64,000 nucleotides of DNA from Rhodoferax fermentans (GCF_002017865.1 NZ_MTJN01000002.1:1922001-1986000), one strand, 5' to 3'; positions 44,687 to 55,997 are shown, counted from the first letter of the stretch. Made by a program: numbers and translations. Notes: a model not told the origin generated them from the letters alone.

Positions 44687-46027
44687 TCAAGCGGCGCTGG
44701 TGGACAGGTACTTTTCCATCAGCGCACGCACGTTCACACGCGCCTTGAGACGGCTGGCCAGCATGTAGACACCGCCAAACTTGCGCTGCAAAAACAGCGT
44801 GTCCATCGGCGGGATGTGCCAGAAATCGCGCTGCTCACCAATCGCCATGCCGGCATCGCGCAGGCGCAGCGCCACGTCGGTGTTGCCAAAGTCGTAGTCG
44901 CCGGTTTGGAGCAGCGGCTCCAGCGACAGCTCGAAGATGTTGATCACCGCGTCCTGATGGCGCTGCAACGCGTGCTCGTCAAAAAAGCCGATGTTGATCA
45001 TGGCCTGGCGCGCGCCAGCGCGGTCACCGGCCAGGCCAGCTTGCATCAGTTGGCGGTAGGCCGGCGCCATCTCTGGCGGAAAGACGCGGGTGGCGCCAAA
45101 GTCGAGCAGGATCAGTTGCCGGGTAGAGGTGTTGTAGCGGTAGTTGGCAAAGTTGGGGTCGGTCTGCATCAGCGCAAACTCGAACAACTCGCGAAACAGC
45201 AGGCCAATCAGCAGCGTCATGAGGCGGTCACGCTCTTCCTGCGGCGCGTCCACCAGCGACTCGATGGGCACACCGTCCACAAAGTCCATCGCCAGCACAC
45301 TCTGGGTGGTGAAGTCGGCGTGTAACTTGGGCACCAGGAACTCGGGCGAGTCGGCCAGCAGCTCGGCAAAACGCTGCAGGTACTGGCCTTCGCGTTGGTA
45401 ATCGGCCTCCTGATGCAGCTGGCGCTTGGCCTCCGCCAACATCGGCGCGATGTTGAGCGTCTTGGGCAACACACCTGAGAGGCGCATCAGCGAGGCCACG
45501 TTGTCCACGTCGCTGTCGATGCTGCGGCGCACGCCGGGGTACTGGATCTTGATCGCCAGCTCGCGCCCGTCTTTGGTGGTGGCACGGTGCACCTGGCCGA
45601 TGGACGCAGCAGCGATGGGTTGGAATAAAAAAGTTTCAAAACGTTGTTGCCAGCCGCTGCCCCAGTGGGCGTTGAGTGCGGCGTTGAGCTGGCTTTGTGG
45701 CATGTGGTGCCCCTCGGAGCGCAGGCGCCCCAGAATCTCGGCCAGCTCAGGCGGCAGCATGTCACCTGCGTCCATCGACAGCAGTTGCCCGACCTTCATC
45801 GCCGCACCACGCAACTGGGCCAGCTGGTGGGTGACCTTGATCGCGTTGGCCGGGGTCAGCAGCAGATCACTCACCGAGGGGCGTTTGCCCTGGGCCAGCT
45901 GGCGGGCGCCGTCGAGCAACATGCCCCCGGCAATGTTGGACGCCATGCCGCCAAAACGGGCCAGGCGTGACAGGCGGCCGCTGGGAACGGCCAGCGCTTT
46001 CGATTCAAACTTGCTGTGTGGCATCAA
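44687..46027 (-). CDS. ABC1/ADCK-family atypical kinase
   Basis: A 446-residue UbiB/COQ8-like protein. KVGQ (78-81) is the family's KxGQ inhibitory motif. Then come an Ala-rich nucleotide loop in AAASIGQVHRA, the lysine in AIKIQYPGV, QTDPNFANY in place of HxDxxxxN, and LLDFGATRVF. These proteins bind ATP and are tied to lipid or isoprenoid metabolism, especially quinone synthesis, but this is not the canonical ubiB context. Its start overlaps the end of the acyl-reductase-like gene by 23 bp, so the two are translationally linked, suggesting a role with that enzyme. Confidence 0.87.
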   Translation of the reverse strand: MMPHSKFESKALAVPSGRLSRLARFGGMASNIAGGMLLDGARQLAQGKRPSVSDLLLTPANAIKVTHQLAQLRGAAMKVGQLLSMDAGDMLPPELAEILGRLRSEGHHMPQSQLNAALNAHWGSGWQQRFETFLFQPIAAASIGQVHRATTKDGRELAIKIQYPGVRRSIDSDVDNVASLMRLSGVLPKTLNIAPMLAEAKRQLHQEADYQREGQYLQRFAELLADSPEFLVPKLHADFTTQSVLAMDFVDGVPIESLVDAPQEERDRLMTLLIGLLFRELFEFALMQTDPNFANYRYNTSTRQLILLDFGATRVFPPEMAPAYRQLMQAGLAGDRAGARQAMINIGFFDEHALQRHQDAVINIFELSLEPLLQTGDYDFGNTDVALRLRDAGMAIGEQRDFWHIPPMDTLFLQRKFGGVYMLASRLKARVNVRALMEKYLSTSAA

Positions 46028-48140
46028 CGGTCAACCTTCTGGGTGCGCGGGGGCGTTTCCTGATCTCTGTCGGAGCGACTTTGGGCAATTTGGTTCGACT
46101 GACTTGGCCTTTTTTGCGAGCCGCCAGCGCCAGCTTGCGCACCTGGGCAATGTCTTCGTCGCTGAACGGCCCGTTGACACCGCTGATGGCGGCCAACTTC
46201 ATGCCGTGTTTGAGGCCGAGCTTGTAGATCTCACGCACCTTCTCCCACTCGATGGCGCGACCGACGGTGAAGTTCTCAAAGCGGCCCTCCAACGCCAGCA
46301 CAATCGTCTCGGCCAGGCACGCGTAGGCCACACCTTTGGGCAGGCCGATGTTTTTCATGCGGATGTGCTCACCGGGCAGCTGGATCTCACCGGATTCGAT
46401 CACCAGCACATCGGGGCGTTTGGCCACCTCGCTGGCGGGCAGGTCCAGCGGGCGCGCCACGTCGGTGATGACGCAGCCCGGTTTCACCTGCATGATGTCG
46501 AGCACCTTTTTGCCAGCCCCCGAGGTGGCGGTGACGATCATGTCCATCTCGGCGATGTCCTTGTCGGCCTTGGCGGACAGAAACAGCTGCGCGTCAGGCG
46601 TTTCACGCAGGATGGATTCTTTCAGCGCCAGCAGCTTGGCGGTCTCGGGGGACACCAGATACACCTCTTGCGCCACCTTGGCGATCAGGCGTGCGCACAC
46701 CGAGCCAATGGCGCCGGTGGCACCGACCACCATGGCCTTGAATGGGATACGTTCTTTGCCACGCGGCTTGGGCAAGAGGTTCAGGCGCATCAGTGCGTCA
46801 TGCGCGGCCCACAAGGCGCCGGAAGCGCTGTAGCTGTTGCCGGTGGTGATGGGCAGTGGCGAGCGTTTGGCCACCGTCACCCCGGCATCCCCCACCACCT
46901 TGGTGAAGGCACCCAGCCCCATGATCTGCGCACCCAGCCGCTGCGCGGTGGCGGCGGCATCGAGCAGCCGGCGGTAGGTGAACTCCGGGCTGTGGCGCAT
47001 GATTTCCCTGGGCGTGCCGCCCACCGAGATCAGCCAGCCCTCGGCCTCGACCCCGGTGGGTGACTGGATGCCGCTCACATGGGAATAGACAAACGGCGGC
47101 GCATAGGCCATGATTCTTTCCAGCGAGTTCATCATCACCGGTGGCGAAACCTGCGACAGCAGGTCAATTGGCTTGACCTTCTTGAAATACTCTTGAGAGA
47201 GCGGGTGGATCACAAAGGCAAAACGGTTCACCCGCTTGAAGCCATTGGGGTAGAGGATGCGTGGCTCCAGCTGCAGGCCGGTGATGATCTCCAGGTAATC
47301 GTCTTCCAGAATGTCTTCGGGCGCCTTGCCGCTGGCGGCACAGATCATGGCGTCGAGCAGGTCCGGCCCCAGGCTGTGGCCGTGCAACACCGGTGCACCG
47401 TCGATCACCAGGTGCACGCCCTTGGCGGCAAAACTTGCCAGGCGCTCGTCGCTCACGGTGGAGGTAATGATGGTTTTGCCCGCCAGCTCTTCCAGACCAA
47501 ATTCGTCGAGTTCATGAACCGGCGCGACGATGACACTGGCCTTTTGCATGGCCTTGCGCAGCAAAAAGCGCGTCCACTCTTTGACGGGTCCACTGTTCAA
47601 AGCCGATGGCAGCGACCAGTCCTTGACGTAATGCGCACCACTGGCATACAGCTGTAACGCCTGCAAGCTGGTCAACAACTTGGGCACCGCCAGCTGGGTC
47701 AGCGGGTCGGCAAACTGCAGGTTGCTGGTGTACTCGGCCATCGACATCGCGAGTTTGTAGTTTTTTAAACCCGAGAAAAACAGCACCCGCGCGTTGTTGA
47801 AATAGTGGCCCAGCGCCACCTGGGTGTGGCGCAATGCCCACTCCTGCAGGATGTCACCCAGCGGTCCGCCCATGGTGACTGGCGCTTTGTGCGCCACCGA
47901 TTTGAGTTTGGCGCTGTCTTTGTCAACAAAGCGGTGGCTGCCCGCTTTGTAGCTGTCCTTGAGCACCCCCAGGCCAATGGCATCGGCACGTTTGTCCCAG
48001 GTTTTCACCAGCTTGCTGGCCTTGGCCAGGCTGCCGTCGGTGCCCAGGCGCTGGACATGCAAGGACTCACCCAGAAAACGGGTGTTGAACTCGAAGTTTC
48101 GGGCGCTGGACCCAAGGCTGATACCAATCACTGTTTTCAT
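46005..48140 (-). CDS. two-domain protein with a fatty acyl-ACP reductase-like C-terminal half
   Basis: A 711-residue protein. Residues 1 to about 305 are an unrecognised alpha/beta domain. The rest aligns with cyanobacterial acyl-ACP reductase (AAR): GLGAFTKVVGDAG (about 408), TTGNSYSA, the NADPH site GATGAIGS (473-480), and YACLAETIVLALEG with Cys608 at the place of the AAR catalytic cysteine. AAR reduces fatty acyl-ACP or acyl-CoA to the aldehyde. With the divergent Fe-alcohol dehydrogenase it suggests fatty aldehyde/alcohol formation. Alternatively it may be a dehydrogenase on another long acyl substrate. The N-terminal fusion is the unusual point. Confidence 0.75.
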   Translation of the reverse strand: MKTVIGISLGSSARNFEFNTRFLGESLHVQRLGTDGSLAKASKLVKTWDKRADAIGLGVLKDSYKAGSHRFVDKDSAKLKSVAHKAPVTMGGPLGDILQEWALRHTQVALGHYFNNARVLFFSGLKNYKLAMSMAEYTSNLQFADPLTQLAVPKLLTSLQALQLYASGAHYVKDWSLPSALNSGPVKEWTRFLLRKAMQKASVIVAPVHELDEFGLEELAGKTIITSTVSDERLASFAAKGVHLVIDGAPVLHGHSLGPDLLDAMICAASGKAPEDILEDDYLEIITGLQLEPRILYPNGFKRVNRFAFVIHPLSQEYFKKVKPIDLLSQVSPPVMMNSLERIMAYAPPFVYSHVSGIQSPTGVEAEGWLISVGGTPREIMRHSPEFTYRRLLDAAATAQRLGAQIMGLGAFTKVVGDAGVTVAKRSPLPITTGNSYSASGALWAAHDALMRLNLLPKPRGKERIPFKAMVVGATGAIGSVCARLIAKVAQEVYLVSPETAKLLALKESILRETPDAQLFLSAKADKDIAEMDMIVTATSGAGKKVLDIMQVKPGCVITDVARPLDLPASEVAKRPDVLVIESGEIQLPGEHIRMKNIGLPKGVAYACLAETIVLALEGRFENFTVGRAIEWEKVREIYKLGLKHGMKLAAISGVNGPFSDEDIAQVRKLALAARKKGQVSRTKLPKVAPTEIRKRPRAPRRLTVDATQQV

Positions 48141-48262
48141 AGAAGAACATCACTCAATGCTGGTTTGGAGAGCCACAACTACACGGACGATGGCACGCAG
48201 TGCATCATGCCGCCTGTGATGGCGCGGGTGGGTGTTTCATTCTATGAAGAAGGGTAAGCGCA

Positions 48263-49543
<1,281 letters not shown>

Positions 49544-49583
49544 CCCAGACTGCCCGACAACCCAGCCCCCTGCGGGACGGGCC

Positions 49584-51302
49584 TCAGGCAACGGCAGCTG
49601 GGGCAGCGTTGAATTGCTGCAGGATGTGTGCACTCATGCCGCGTGCCAGCTCCTGCTCACCCAGAAACACCGTGCCCAGGCTGTCCTGGCGCAGCAGGCT
49701 GGCCTCTTCCTCGTTGTGGCTGCGCAGCACCACTGCGATGCCGGGGTTGAGGGTGGTAGCGATCTCGACCATCTTGCGCGCCTGCACCGAGTCCGGGATG
49801 GCGATGACCAGCATCGCGGCCTCGGCCACATGGGCCTGGATCAGCACATCAGGTGCCAAGGCATCACCGCTGACGGCATGAACCCCGTCAGCGCGCAAGC
49901 TGTCCACCAGGTCTCGGTTTTGCTCGGCCACCACAAACGGCACCTGGTGCGCCCGCAGGTCCTCCGCAATGCGCCGACCGACACGGCCATAACCCACCAG
50001 TACCACTTGCCCGGTCAACACCGCTCTGGGGGTGGCCACGGGCAGCTCGGCCAACGGATCTTCGCGCTGCTCCATGCGACGGGCCAACTCTGAGCGCTGC
50101 AGAATCCAGGCGCGCACGGGTTCGATGACCGCAAACACCGCCGAGTTGGCGGCAATCGAGATCAGTGCACCCGCCAGCACCAGGCTTTGGCCCTCCGTGG
50201 GCAACAGGCCCAGCGTCACGCCGAGCCCGGCCAGGATGAACGAGAACTCACCAATCTGCGCCAGGCTGGCGCCCACCGTCAAGGCGGTATTGAGTGGGTA
50301 TCGGAACAGCAACGCCAGGCCGACGGCGGCCACGGTTTTCCCGACCATGATGATGGCCACCACCACCAGCAGTTTGAACGGTTGGCCCAGGATCACACTC
50401 GGGTCAAACAACATGCCGACCGAGACAAAAAACAGCACCGCAAACGCGTCGCGCAGCGGCAACGATTCTTGTGCCGCGCGGTGGCTGAACTCCGACTCGC
50501 GCATCATCATGCCGGCAAAAAACGCCCCCAAGGCAAACGACACATCAAACAGCTTGGCCGCACCAAAAGCCACACCCACGGCGATGGCCACCACACACAA
50601 GGTGAACAATTCCTGGGATCCGGTCTTGGCCACGGCCCACAACAGCTTGGGCAACACGCGACGCCCGACCACCAGCATCAACACCACAAAGCTGCTGACC
50701 TTGGCCAGGGTGATGCCCACGGTGGTCCAGATGGCCCCCGAGGAAGTCCCAACGGCTGCGGCATCGCCCGGTTCGGCCAACAGACCAGCCAGTGCGGGCA
50801 GCAGCACCAGGACCAGCACCATCACCAGGTCTTCCACCACCAGCCAGCCCACGGCAATCTGCCCGTTGATCGATTTCAGGATGCCCCGGGCCTCCAGTGC
50901 ACGCAGCAGCACCACCGTGCTGGCCACCGACAGGCACAGGCCAAACACCACCGAGGCACCCAGGCCCCAGCCCCACAGGGACGCGGTGGCCATGCCCAGC
51001 AGGGTGGCCACGGCAATCTGAACGATGGCACCGGGCACCGCGATGCGTTTCACCGCCATCAGATCATCCAGCGAAAAGTGCAGGCCGACCCCAAACATCA
51101 GCAGCATGACGCCGATTTCGGCCAGCTGCCCGGCCAGGCCCACATCGGCCACAAAACCCGGTGTGGCCGGCCCGACCATGATGCCCGCCAGCAGGTAACC
51201 CACCAGCGGTGGCATTTTTAAACGCGCCGCGACCAGACCAAATAACAGCGCCAGCCCAAAAGCGGCGGCAATGGTGGCGATCAGGCTGACGTCATGTGGC
51301 AT
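49584..51302 (-). CDS. Kef/YbaL-type monovalent cation:proton antiporter
   Basis: A 572-residue membrane protein. Residues about 1-390 form 12-13 membrane helices of the CPA2 family (PPLVGYLLAGIMVGP, FGLCLSVASTVVLLRALE with the conserved polar centre). After a short linker comes a cytoplasmic RCK/TrkA-N Rossmann domain (VVLVGYGRVGRRIAEDL) ending near the C terminus. YbaL-like proteins exchange potassium (or sodium) for protons. The start at 51302 (MPHDVSLIAT) fits family length. It is downstream of rsmE by about 185 bp on the same strand. Confidence 0.92.
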   Translation of the reverse strand: MPHDVSLIATIAAAFGLALLFGLVAARLKMPPLVGYLLAGIMVGPATPGFVADVGLAGQLAEIGVMLLMFGVGLHFSLDDLMAVKRIAVPGAIVQIAVATLLGMATASLWGWGLGASVVFGLCLSVASTVVLLRALEARGILKSINGQIAVGWLVVEDLVMVLVLVLLPALAGLLAEPGDAAAVGTSSGAIWTTVGITLAKVSSFVVLMLVVGRRVLPKLLWAVAKTGSQELFTLCVVAIAVGVAFGAAKLFDVSFALGAFFAGMMMRESEFSHRAAQESLPLRDAFAVLFFVSVGMLFDPSVILGQPFKLLVVVAIIMVGKTVAAVGLALLFRYPLNTALTVGASLAQIGEFSFILAGLGVTLGLLPTEGQSLVLAGALISIAANSAVFAVIEPVRAWILQRSELARRMEQREDPLAELPVATPRAVLTGQVVLVGYGRVGRRIAEDLRAHQVPFVVAEQNRDLVDSLRADGVHAVSGDALAPDVLIQAHVAEAAMLVIAIPDSVQARKMVEIATTLNPGIAVVLRSHNEEEASLLRQDSLGTVFLGEQELARGMSAHILQQFNAAPAAVA

Positions 51303-51486
51303 GGGTACAAAATTCCTCGTGATGGGTGGCAAAGGGTGGTGCGGCAGAGCCGCTGTTGCAACTTACCACACTCTTTTCCCGGCGTCGCCGGATTGGGCGG
51401 ACTTTTGCAGCGCCACTCAAAGGTTTTTCACCAGCACAGCTGCTGCTGAAAACACAGGCCTTGGCGCACCACCGCCAAAACACCGT

Positions 51487-52248
51487 CTACACCAGCAAGG
51501 CGCTCAATGCGGCCAGTGCGGCGGTTTCGGCGCGTAACACCCGCGGACCCAGGGTCACCGGGTTCAGACCTGCCTGCAAAGCGGCGGCCTCTTCGGCCGG
51601 GCTCAAGCCACCCTCGGGGCCAGACAGAAAGTGGATGTCGGGTGAGTTGGCGCTCTGGGTCAGGCGTGGGACCACGGCCTCACGCACCGCCCGCGCACCC
51701 GCAGCCAAGGACAACAACAGCCCAAGCGGCTGGCCAGCAGCGGGGGCGGCGGCAACACGCTCGGTATGGCTTGGGAGCCACTGCGCCAGCGTTGCCACCG
51801 GGTGGATCACCGGCACCCGGTTGCCACCACATTGCTCACAGGCGGCCACCGCCACGCTGTGCCAGTGCGCCACCTTTTTGTCGGCACGCTCACCACTCAG
51901 GCGCAGCACGCTGCGTTCGGTCATCAGCGGCTGGATGCTGGCCACACCGAGTTCGGTGGCTTTTTCCACGAGCCAGTCCATGCGTTCGTTGGCGGGCATG
52001 CCCACCACCAGATGCACCCGCAGGGCGGGCTCGCGTTGGGTGGCCAGATAGTCGCCCACCTGCACCTGCACATGGCTGCGGCCCATCTGGGTCACGCTGG
52101 CGCTGTATTCACCCGAGCTGTCACCGGTGAATAGCGTGATGCCGTCCCCCGGCTGCAGCCGCAACACCTGCACATGGCGCGCCGCGCCCGCAGGCAGCTC
52201 CAACAAAGCGCCAGGGTGGAGGGGAGTCGGGCAGTAAAAACGCGGCAT
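51487..52248 (-). CDS. rsmE: 16S rRNA m3U1498 methyltransferase
   Basis: A 253-residue SPOUT-class enzyme that methylates U1498 of 16S rRNA with S-adenosylmethionine. It has a PUA-like N-terminal domain (RFYCPTPLHPG) and the knotted C-terminal domain with FLSGPEGGLSPAEEAAALQAG and the LGPRVLRAETAALAAL end, which form the cofactor pocket. It is a standalone housekeeping gene; amgK lies just upstream on the same strand with a palindromic repeat between. Confidence 0.95.
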   Translation of the reverse strand: MPRFYCPTPLHPGALLELPAGAARHVQVLRLQPGDGITLFTGDSSGEYSASVTQMGRSHVQVQVGDYLATQREPALRVHLVVGMPANERMDWLVEKATELGVASIQPLMTERSVLRLSGERADKKVAHWHSVAVAACEQCGGNRVPVIHPVATLAQWLPSHTERVAAAPAAGQPLGLLLSLAAGARAVREAVVPRLTQSANSPDIHFLSGPEGGLSPAEEAAALQAGLNPVTLGPRVLRAETAALAALSALLV

Positions 52249-52272
52249 GGATGACTTTAATAACTATCAATT

Positions 52273-52314
52273 AAATAGCTGTTAGCCCTTTTTATAAAAG
52301 GGCCAGAGCCTGAT
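52273..52314. repeat. palindromic repeat family A
   Basis: AAATAGCTGTTAGCCCTTTTTATAAAAGGGCCAGAGCC, between the amgK stop and the rsmE start. A clear copy with strong inner stem. Confidence 0.8.
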
Positions 52315-52315
52315 T

Positions 52316-53488
52316 TTATGCTTGACGCCCAAAACCAAAAACATCAGGCTCCACAAAACCTTCGACTTTGTCGATCAGCCGAAGCAGCGGTTTGAGTTCA
52401 CGGTAACGGGCGCAGGTGCTGCGGATGTAATGGATAAAACGCGGTGTGTCGGCCAGGTACTGCGGCTTGCCGTCGCGCAGCGTGAGGCGGGCAAAGATGC
52501 CGGCCACTTTGAGGTGGCGCTGCAGGCCCATCCACTCCACACCGCGGTAAAACTCACCAAAGTCGTCGCCCACCGGCAAGCCCGCCTTGCGTGCTTTTTC
52601 CCAATAACGCACCGTCACGTCCAGACAAAAGTCCTCTTCCCAGCTCAGGAAGGCATCCCGCATCAGACTGGCAATGTCGTAAGTGATTGGGCCGTAGACC
52701 GCGTCCTGGAAGTCCAGCACACCTAACTGAGCGCCAGGGCTGGCAGGGGCCATCAGAGGTTTCGCCGCCGGGCCGCCCCAAGGCGAAACGGCCCCCTCGG
52801 GGGGCAGCGCAGTACGCGCAGCGACAAGCGTGGGGGCCATCAGATTTCTGGGCATGAAATCCCGGTGCACAAACACACTGGGCTGTGCCAGATTGGTGGC
52901 AATGATCTGTTTGAACGTGTTGTCCAGCGTGAAACGCATGCCCTGGTCGATGGCCACACCCTTGTGCTGCACCAGGTACCAGTCTGGGAACAGTTCCAGC
53001 TCGCGGCGCAGCAGCGCTTCGTCGTAGGGTGGTAGCACGCCGGGTTTGGAAGCCAGCTGCCAGGTGATCAACGCGTCCACCGCCTGCAGGTACAGCGGCA
53101 AATTGGCCTGTGGTTGGGTTTGATCAATGACCTGCATCATGGTCTGGCCACCCAGATCACTCAGCAACATGAAGCCCAGAGACTCGTCCCAGGCCAGCAC
53201 TTCGGGCGCGTGTAGTCCCGCGTCGTGCATGAGCTGCGCCACTTTGACAAAGGGCTGACAGTTTTCGCGCTCGGGCGGGGCATCCATGATGATGCGGCTG
53301 CCAGAGGGGCTGTTGATGCGGAAATAACGCCTGAAGCTGGCATCAGCGCTGGCCAGACGCAAGCTGTCCGGTTGCAGACCGTGTTCTGCGGCGGTTGTAC
53401 TCAACCATCGCTCAAACTGCGTGGCGCGCTGCGCGTCGGTCCAAACGATGGGGCTAGGAATCAGTGGGGTGGGGTTGGCTTGGCTCAT
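52316..53488 (-). CDS. amgK: AmgK-like sugar kinase with an in-frame repeat insertion
   Basis: A 390-residue aminoglycoside-phosphotransferase-fold kinase. In the cell-wall recycling bypass AmgK phosphorylates N-acetylmuramate or N-acetylglucosamine at the anomeric carbon. The catalytic loop HRDFMPRN (208-215) and the metal Asp in GVLDFQDA (about 259) are intact. Position next to lptD-surA supports the name; murU is not adjacent. Between these motifs, residues about 219-244 are an extra 29-residue Ala/Pro/Gly-rich segment encoded by a repeat flanked by 11-bp direct repeats. Whether the kinase is still active with that insert is not known. Confidence 0.87.
   Translation of the reverse strand: MSQANPTPLIPSPIVWTDAQRATQFERWLSTTAAEHGLQPDSLRLASADASFRRYFRINSPSGSRIIMDAPPERENCQPFVKVAQLMHDAGLHAPEVLAWDESLGFMLLSDLGGQTMMQVIDQTQPQANLPLYLQAVDALITWQLASKPGVLPPYDEALLRRELELFPDWYLVQHKGVAIDQGMRFTLDNTFKQIIATNLAQPSVFVHRDFMPRNLMAPTLVAARTALPPEGAVSPWGGPAAKPLMAPASPGAQLGVLDFQDAVYGPITYDIASLMRDAFLSWEEDFCLDVTVRYWEKARKAGLPVGDDFGEFYRGVEWMGLQRHLKVAGIFARLTLRDGKPQYLADTPRFIHYIRSTCARYRELKPLLRLIDKVEGFVEPDVFGFGRQA
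52746..52843. repeat. GC-rich repeat inserted in amgK, with 11-bp direct repeats (family B)
   Basis: GGGGCCATCAG occurs at 52746-52756 and again at 52833-52843. The DNA between is GC-rich with palindromic halves GGCCGCCCCAAGGCG and GGCCCCCTCGGGGGGC. The insertion is 87 bp, a multiple of three, and keeps the reading frame. I know the motif as a dispersed repeat of Comamonadaceae from its pattern only. The direct repeat looks like a target-site duplication. Confidence 0.8.
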
Positions 53489-53545
53489 GGATAATCCATT
53501 CTACTGACCGCCTTTTTGTCCCTCTTTAATCCAACATGGCCTCTG

Positions 53546-55987
53546 ATGCCTCGCCCGATGTTCTTTCTGATGCTTGACCCCTTCTTTCGGGCAGATGGTG
53601 GCCGTTGGCGCGAGCTGGGCCTGTGTGTGGTCGGTGGCCTGCTGGCACCGACGCTGGTGCTGGCGCAGGAGCAGGAGGGGGTCCCCATCGAACTGCTGCA
53701 ACTCAGGAACAGTGCCAAGCTGGAGGAATCGATCAGCCCACTCACGCGCAGCCTGTTGCCCAGTTTTGTCTCTGGCGACACCATCTCCGGTCGCACCGAT
53801 CTGGAAACCGTGGTGGAGGGCCATGCCATGTTTCGCAAGGCCGACATGGTGATCAAGGCCGACAGGCTGGAATACAACCAGCCCACCGATCTGGCGCGTG
53901 CGATCGGTCATGTGCGCATCAACCGCGCAGGCAATATTTTCGAGGGGCCGCTACTGGAGTTGCGGGTGGATGCGTTTGAAGGCTTTTTCAACACCCCCAA
54001 TTACCATTTCCTCAAGAATGACGGCCACGGCCAGGCTGACCGGGTGAACTTTCTCGATGACCAGCGGGCCGTCATCCACAACGCCACCTTCACGACCTGC
54101 AAACGTGACGGTGGCCCGGACTGGTTGCCCGCCTGGATCCTGAAGGCCAGCCGGATCGGCATCGACAACGCCGAAGACGTCGGCACCGCCGAGGGGGCGG
54201 TACTGAGCTTCAAAGGCTTGCCCGTGCTGCCGATCCCGTACGTCACCTTTCCGCTGAGTGACCAGCGCAAGTCGGGCTTGTTGCCACCCACCATCGGCCT
54301 GGGCAACGTCAACGGTTTTGAGTTGGCACAACCCTATTACTGGAACATCGCGCCGAACCGGGATGCCACCATCACCCCCACACTGATGACCAAGCGCGGG
54401 CTCAACCTCGGCACCGAATTCCGCTACCTGGAGCCGGATTACACAGGCACGGCCAAAATGGACTGGATGGGCAGCGACGATTTGCGCGATCGCAGCCGCT
54501 GGAGTTTGAATGCCAACCACCAAGCCAAGATCAACAGCGACTGGGCCGACAACGGCTTCAACCTGAACCTGAACCTGAACCGCGTCAGTGACGACAACTA
54601 CTGGAAAGACTTCTCCCGCGCCACGGTGACCACCGGCCAGCTGTCGGTCAACGACGCGGCGCTGGTGGCCGCCAACACCCAGCGTTTGCTGGCCAACGAT
54701 GCCCAGTTGTCCTGGGCCAACGGCCCGTTCACCAGCATGGTGCGGGTGCTCAAGTGGCAAACCCTGCAAGATCTGGAAAACAGCGCAGCCAATATCGTGC
54801 CACCGTACAACCGGATGCCGCAGCTCACCACGCATTACGCGAGCGAGACCGAATCGGGCCTGAACCTGGCGCTGGATATGGACTACACACGCTTCGAATC
54901 CGATAACAAAGTATCCAACCAAAACAACGGACAGCGCCTGTTTTCTTTGATGCAGGTCAGCCGCTCCTGGCGCGCCCCGGAGGGGTTCATCACCCCCAAG
55001 CTTCAATTTCATGCCACGCAATACGAATTTGACGCTCCCTTGAGCACGGGTCAGAAGCAGGCCAGCCGGGTGTTGCCCACCTTCAGCCTGGACAGTGGCC
55101 TGGTGTTTGAACGCGACACCGAATTCTTCGGCCGCAAACTGAACCAGACACTAGAGCCGCGGGCTTTTTATGTCCACACCCCTTACCGTGACCAGAGTTT
55201 TCTGCCCAATTACGACTCGGGCGCCAACGACTTCAATTTGTCGACCATCTACACGGAAAATGCGTTTGTTGGCAATGACCGCATTTCTGACAGCCATCAG
55301 ATGACCCTGGGTGTCACCAGCCGCCTGCTCGACCCTGATACCGGTGCCGAGGCAGCCCGTTTTGGTGTGGCACAGCGGATTTTGTTTGATGATCAAAAAG
55401 TGACCTTGCCAGGTGGCACTGCGCTGACCGACCGCGTCAGTGATTTGCTGCTCAGCGGCTCGGTCAACTGGGACCCACGCTGGAACTTTGGCGGCACCGT
55501 GCAATACAACCCGGACATCGAACGCACCTCGCGCTCCACCTTGAACGCCACTTACCGTCCCGGCAGTTACCGCATCTTGAACGCCGCCTACCGCTTTCAG
55601 CGTGCCAGCAGTGAACAGATCGACCTGAGCTGGCAGTGGCCACTGGCCGACCTGTGGGGCAGCAGCAAGCAGGCCATGACCATGGGTGACAGTGCAGGCC
55701 GCTGGTACAGCGTCGGGCGCCTGAACTACGGCGTCAACGAAGGCCAGATGGTCAATGCGGTGCTGGGTTTTGAGTACGATGCGAGTTGTTGGCTGGGGCG
55801 TGTGGTGTTTGAGCGGCTGCAGACCGGTACCAGCCGTGCAAGCCAGAGCATCATGTTCCAGTTGGTGTTTGTCGGGTTCACCGGTTTGGGTGTCAACCCG
55901 CTGCAGGCCCTCAAAAACAATATCCCCGGTTATCAGAGCCTGAGCCAACCGGCGGGCTCACCCAGCCGTTTCAGCAATTACGATTGA
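53546..55987 (+). CDS. lptD: LPS-assembly protein LptD
   Basis: An outer-membrane protein of about 813 residues, with a signal peptide ending LVLAQEQ. After an OstA-like N-terminal domain (about 60-190, with EGHAMFRKADMVIKADRLEYN and GHVRINRAGNIFEGP) comes a long beta-barrel domain ending in the family's Trp/Phe-rich strands (FEYDASCWLGRVVFERLQ). It inserts lipopolysaccharide into the outer leaflet with LptE. The exact start is uncertain: several ATG and a TTG precede it. surA follows after 11 bp, the usual envelope-biogenesis operon. Confidence 0.93.
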   Translation: MPRPMFFLMLDPFFRADGGRWRELGLCVVGGLLAPTLVLAQEQEGVPIELLQLRNSAKLEESISPLTRSLLPSFVSGDTISGRTDLETVVEGHAMFRKADMVIKADRLEYNQPTDLARAIGHVRINRAGNIFEGPLLELRVDAFEGFFNTPNYHFLKNDGHGQADRVNFLDDQRAVIHNATFTTCKRDGGPDWLPAWILKASRIGIDNAEDVGTAEGAVLSFKGLPVLPIPYVTFPLSDQRKSGLLPPTIGLGNVNGFELAQPYYWNIAPNRDATITPTLMTKRGLNLGTEFRYLEPDYTGTAKMDWMGSDDLRDRSRWSLNANHQAKINSDWADNGFNLNLNLNRVSDDNYWKDFSRATVTTGQLSVNDAALVAANTQRLLANDAQLSWANGPFTSMVRVLKWQTLQDLENSAANIVPPYNRMPQLTTHYASETESGLNLALDMDYTRFESDNKVSNQNNGQRLFSLMQVSRSWRAPEGFITPKLQFHATQYEFDAPLSTGQKQASRVLPTFSLDSGLVFERDTEFFGRKLNQTLEPRAFYVHTPYRDQSFLPNYDSGANDFNLSTIYTENAFVGNDRISDSHQMTLGVTSRLLDPDTGAEAARFGVAQRILFDDQKVTLPGGTALTDRVSDLLLSGSVNWDPRWNFGGTVQYNPDIERTSRSTLNATYRPGSYRILNAAYRFQRASSEQIDLSWQWPLADLWGSSKQAMTMGDSAGRWYSVGRLNYGVNEGQMVNAVLGFEYDASCWLGRVVFERLQTGTSRASQSIMFQLVFVGFTGLGVNPLQALKNNIPGYQSLSQPAGSPSRFSNYD

Positions 55988-55997
55988 ACCAACCACC

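Noticed and set aside
45426-47063. Long rightward frame (545 residues) opposite the ABC1 kinase and acyl-reductase genes
   Set aside because: It is the complement of two well-supported genes in high-GC DNA, with His/Gln/Gly-rich composition typical of antisense shadow frames.
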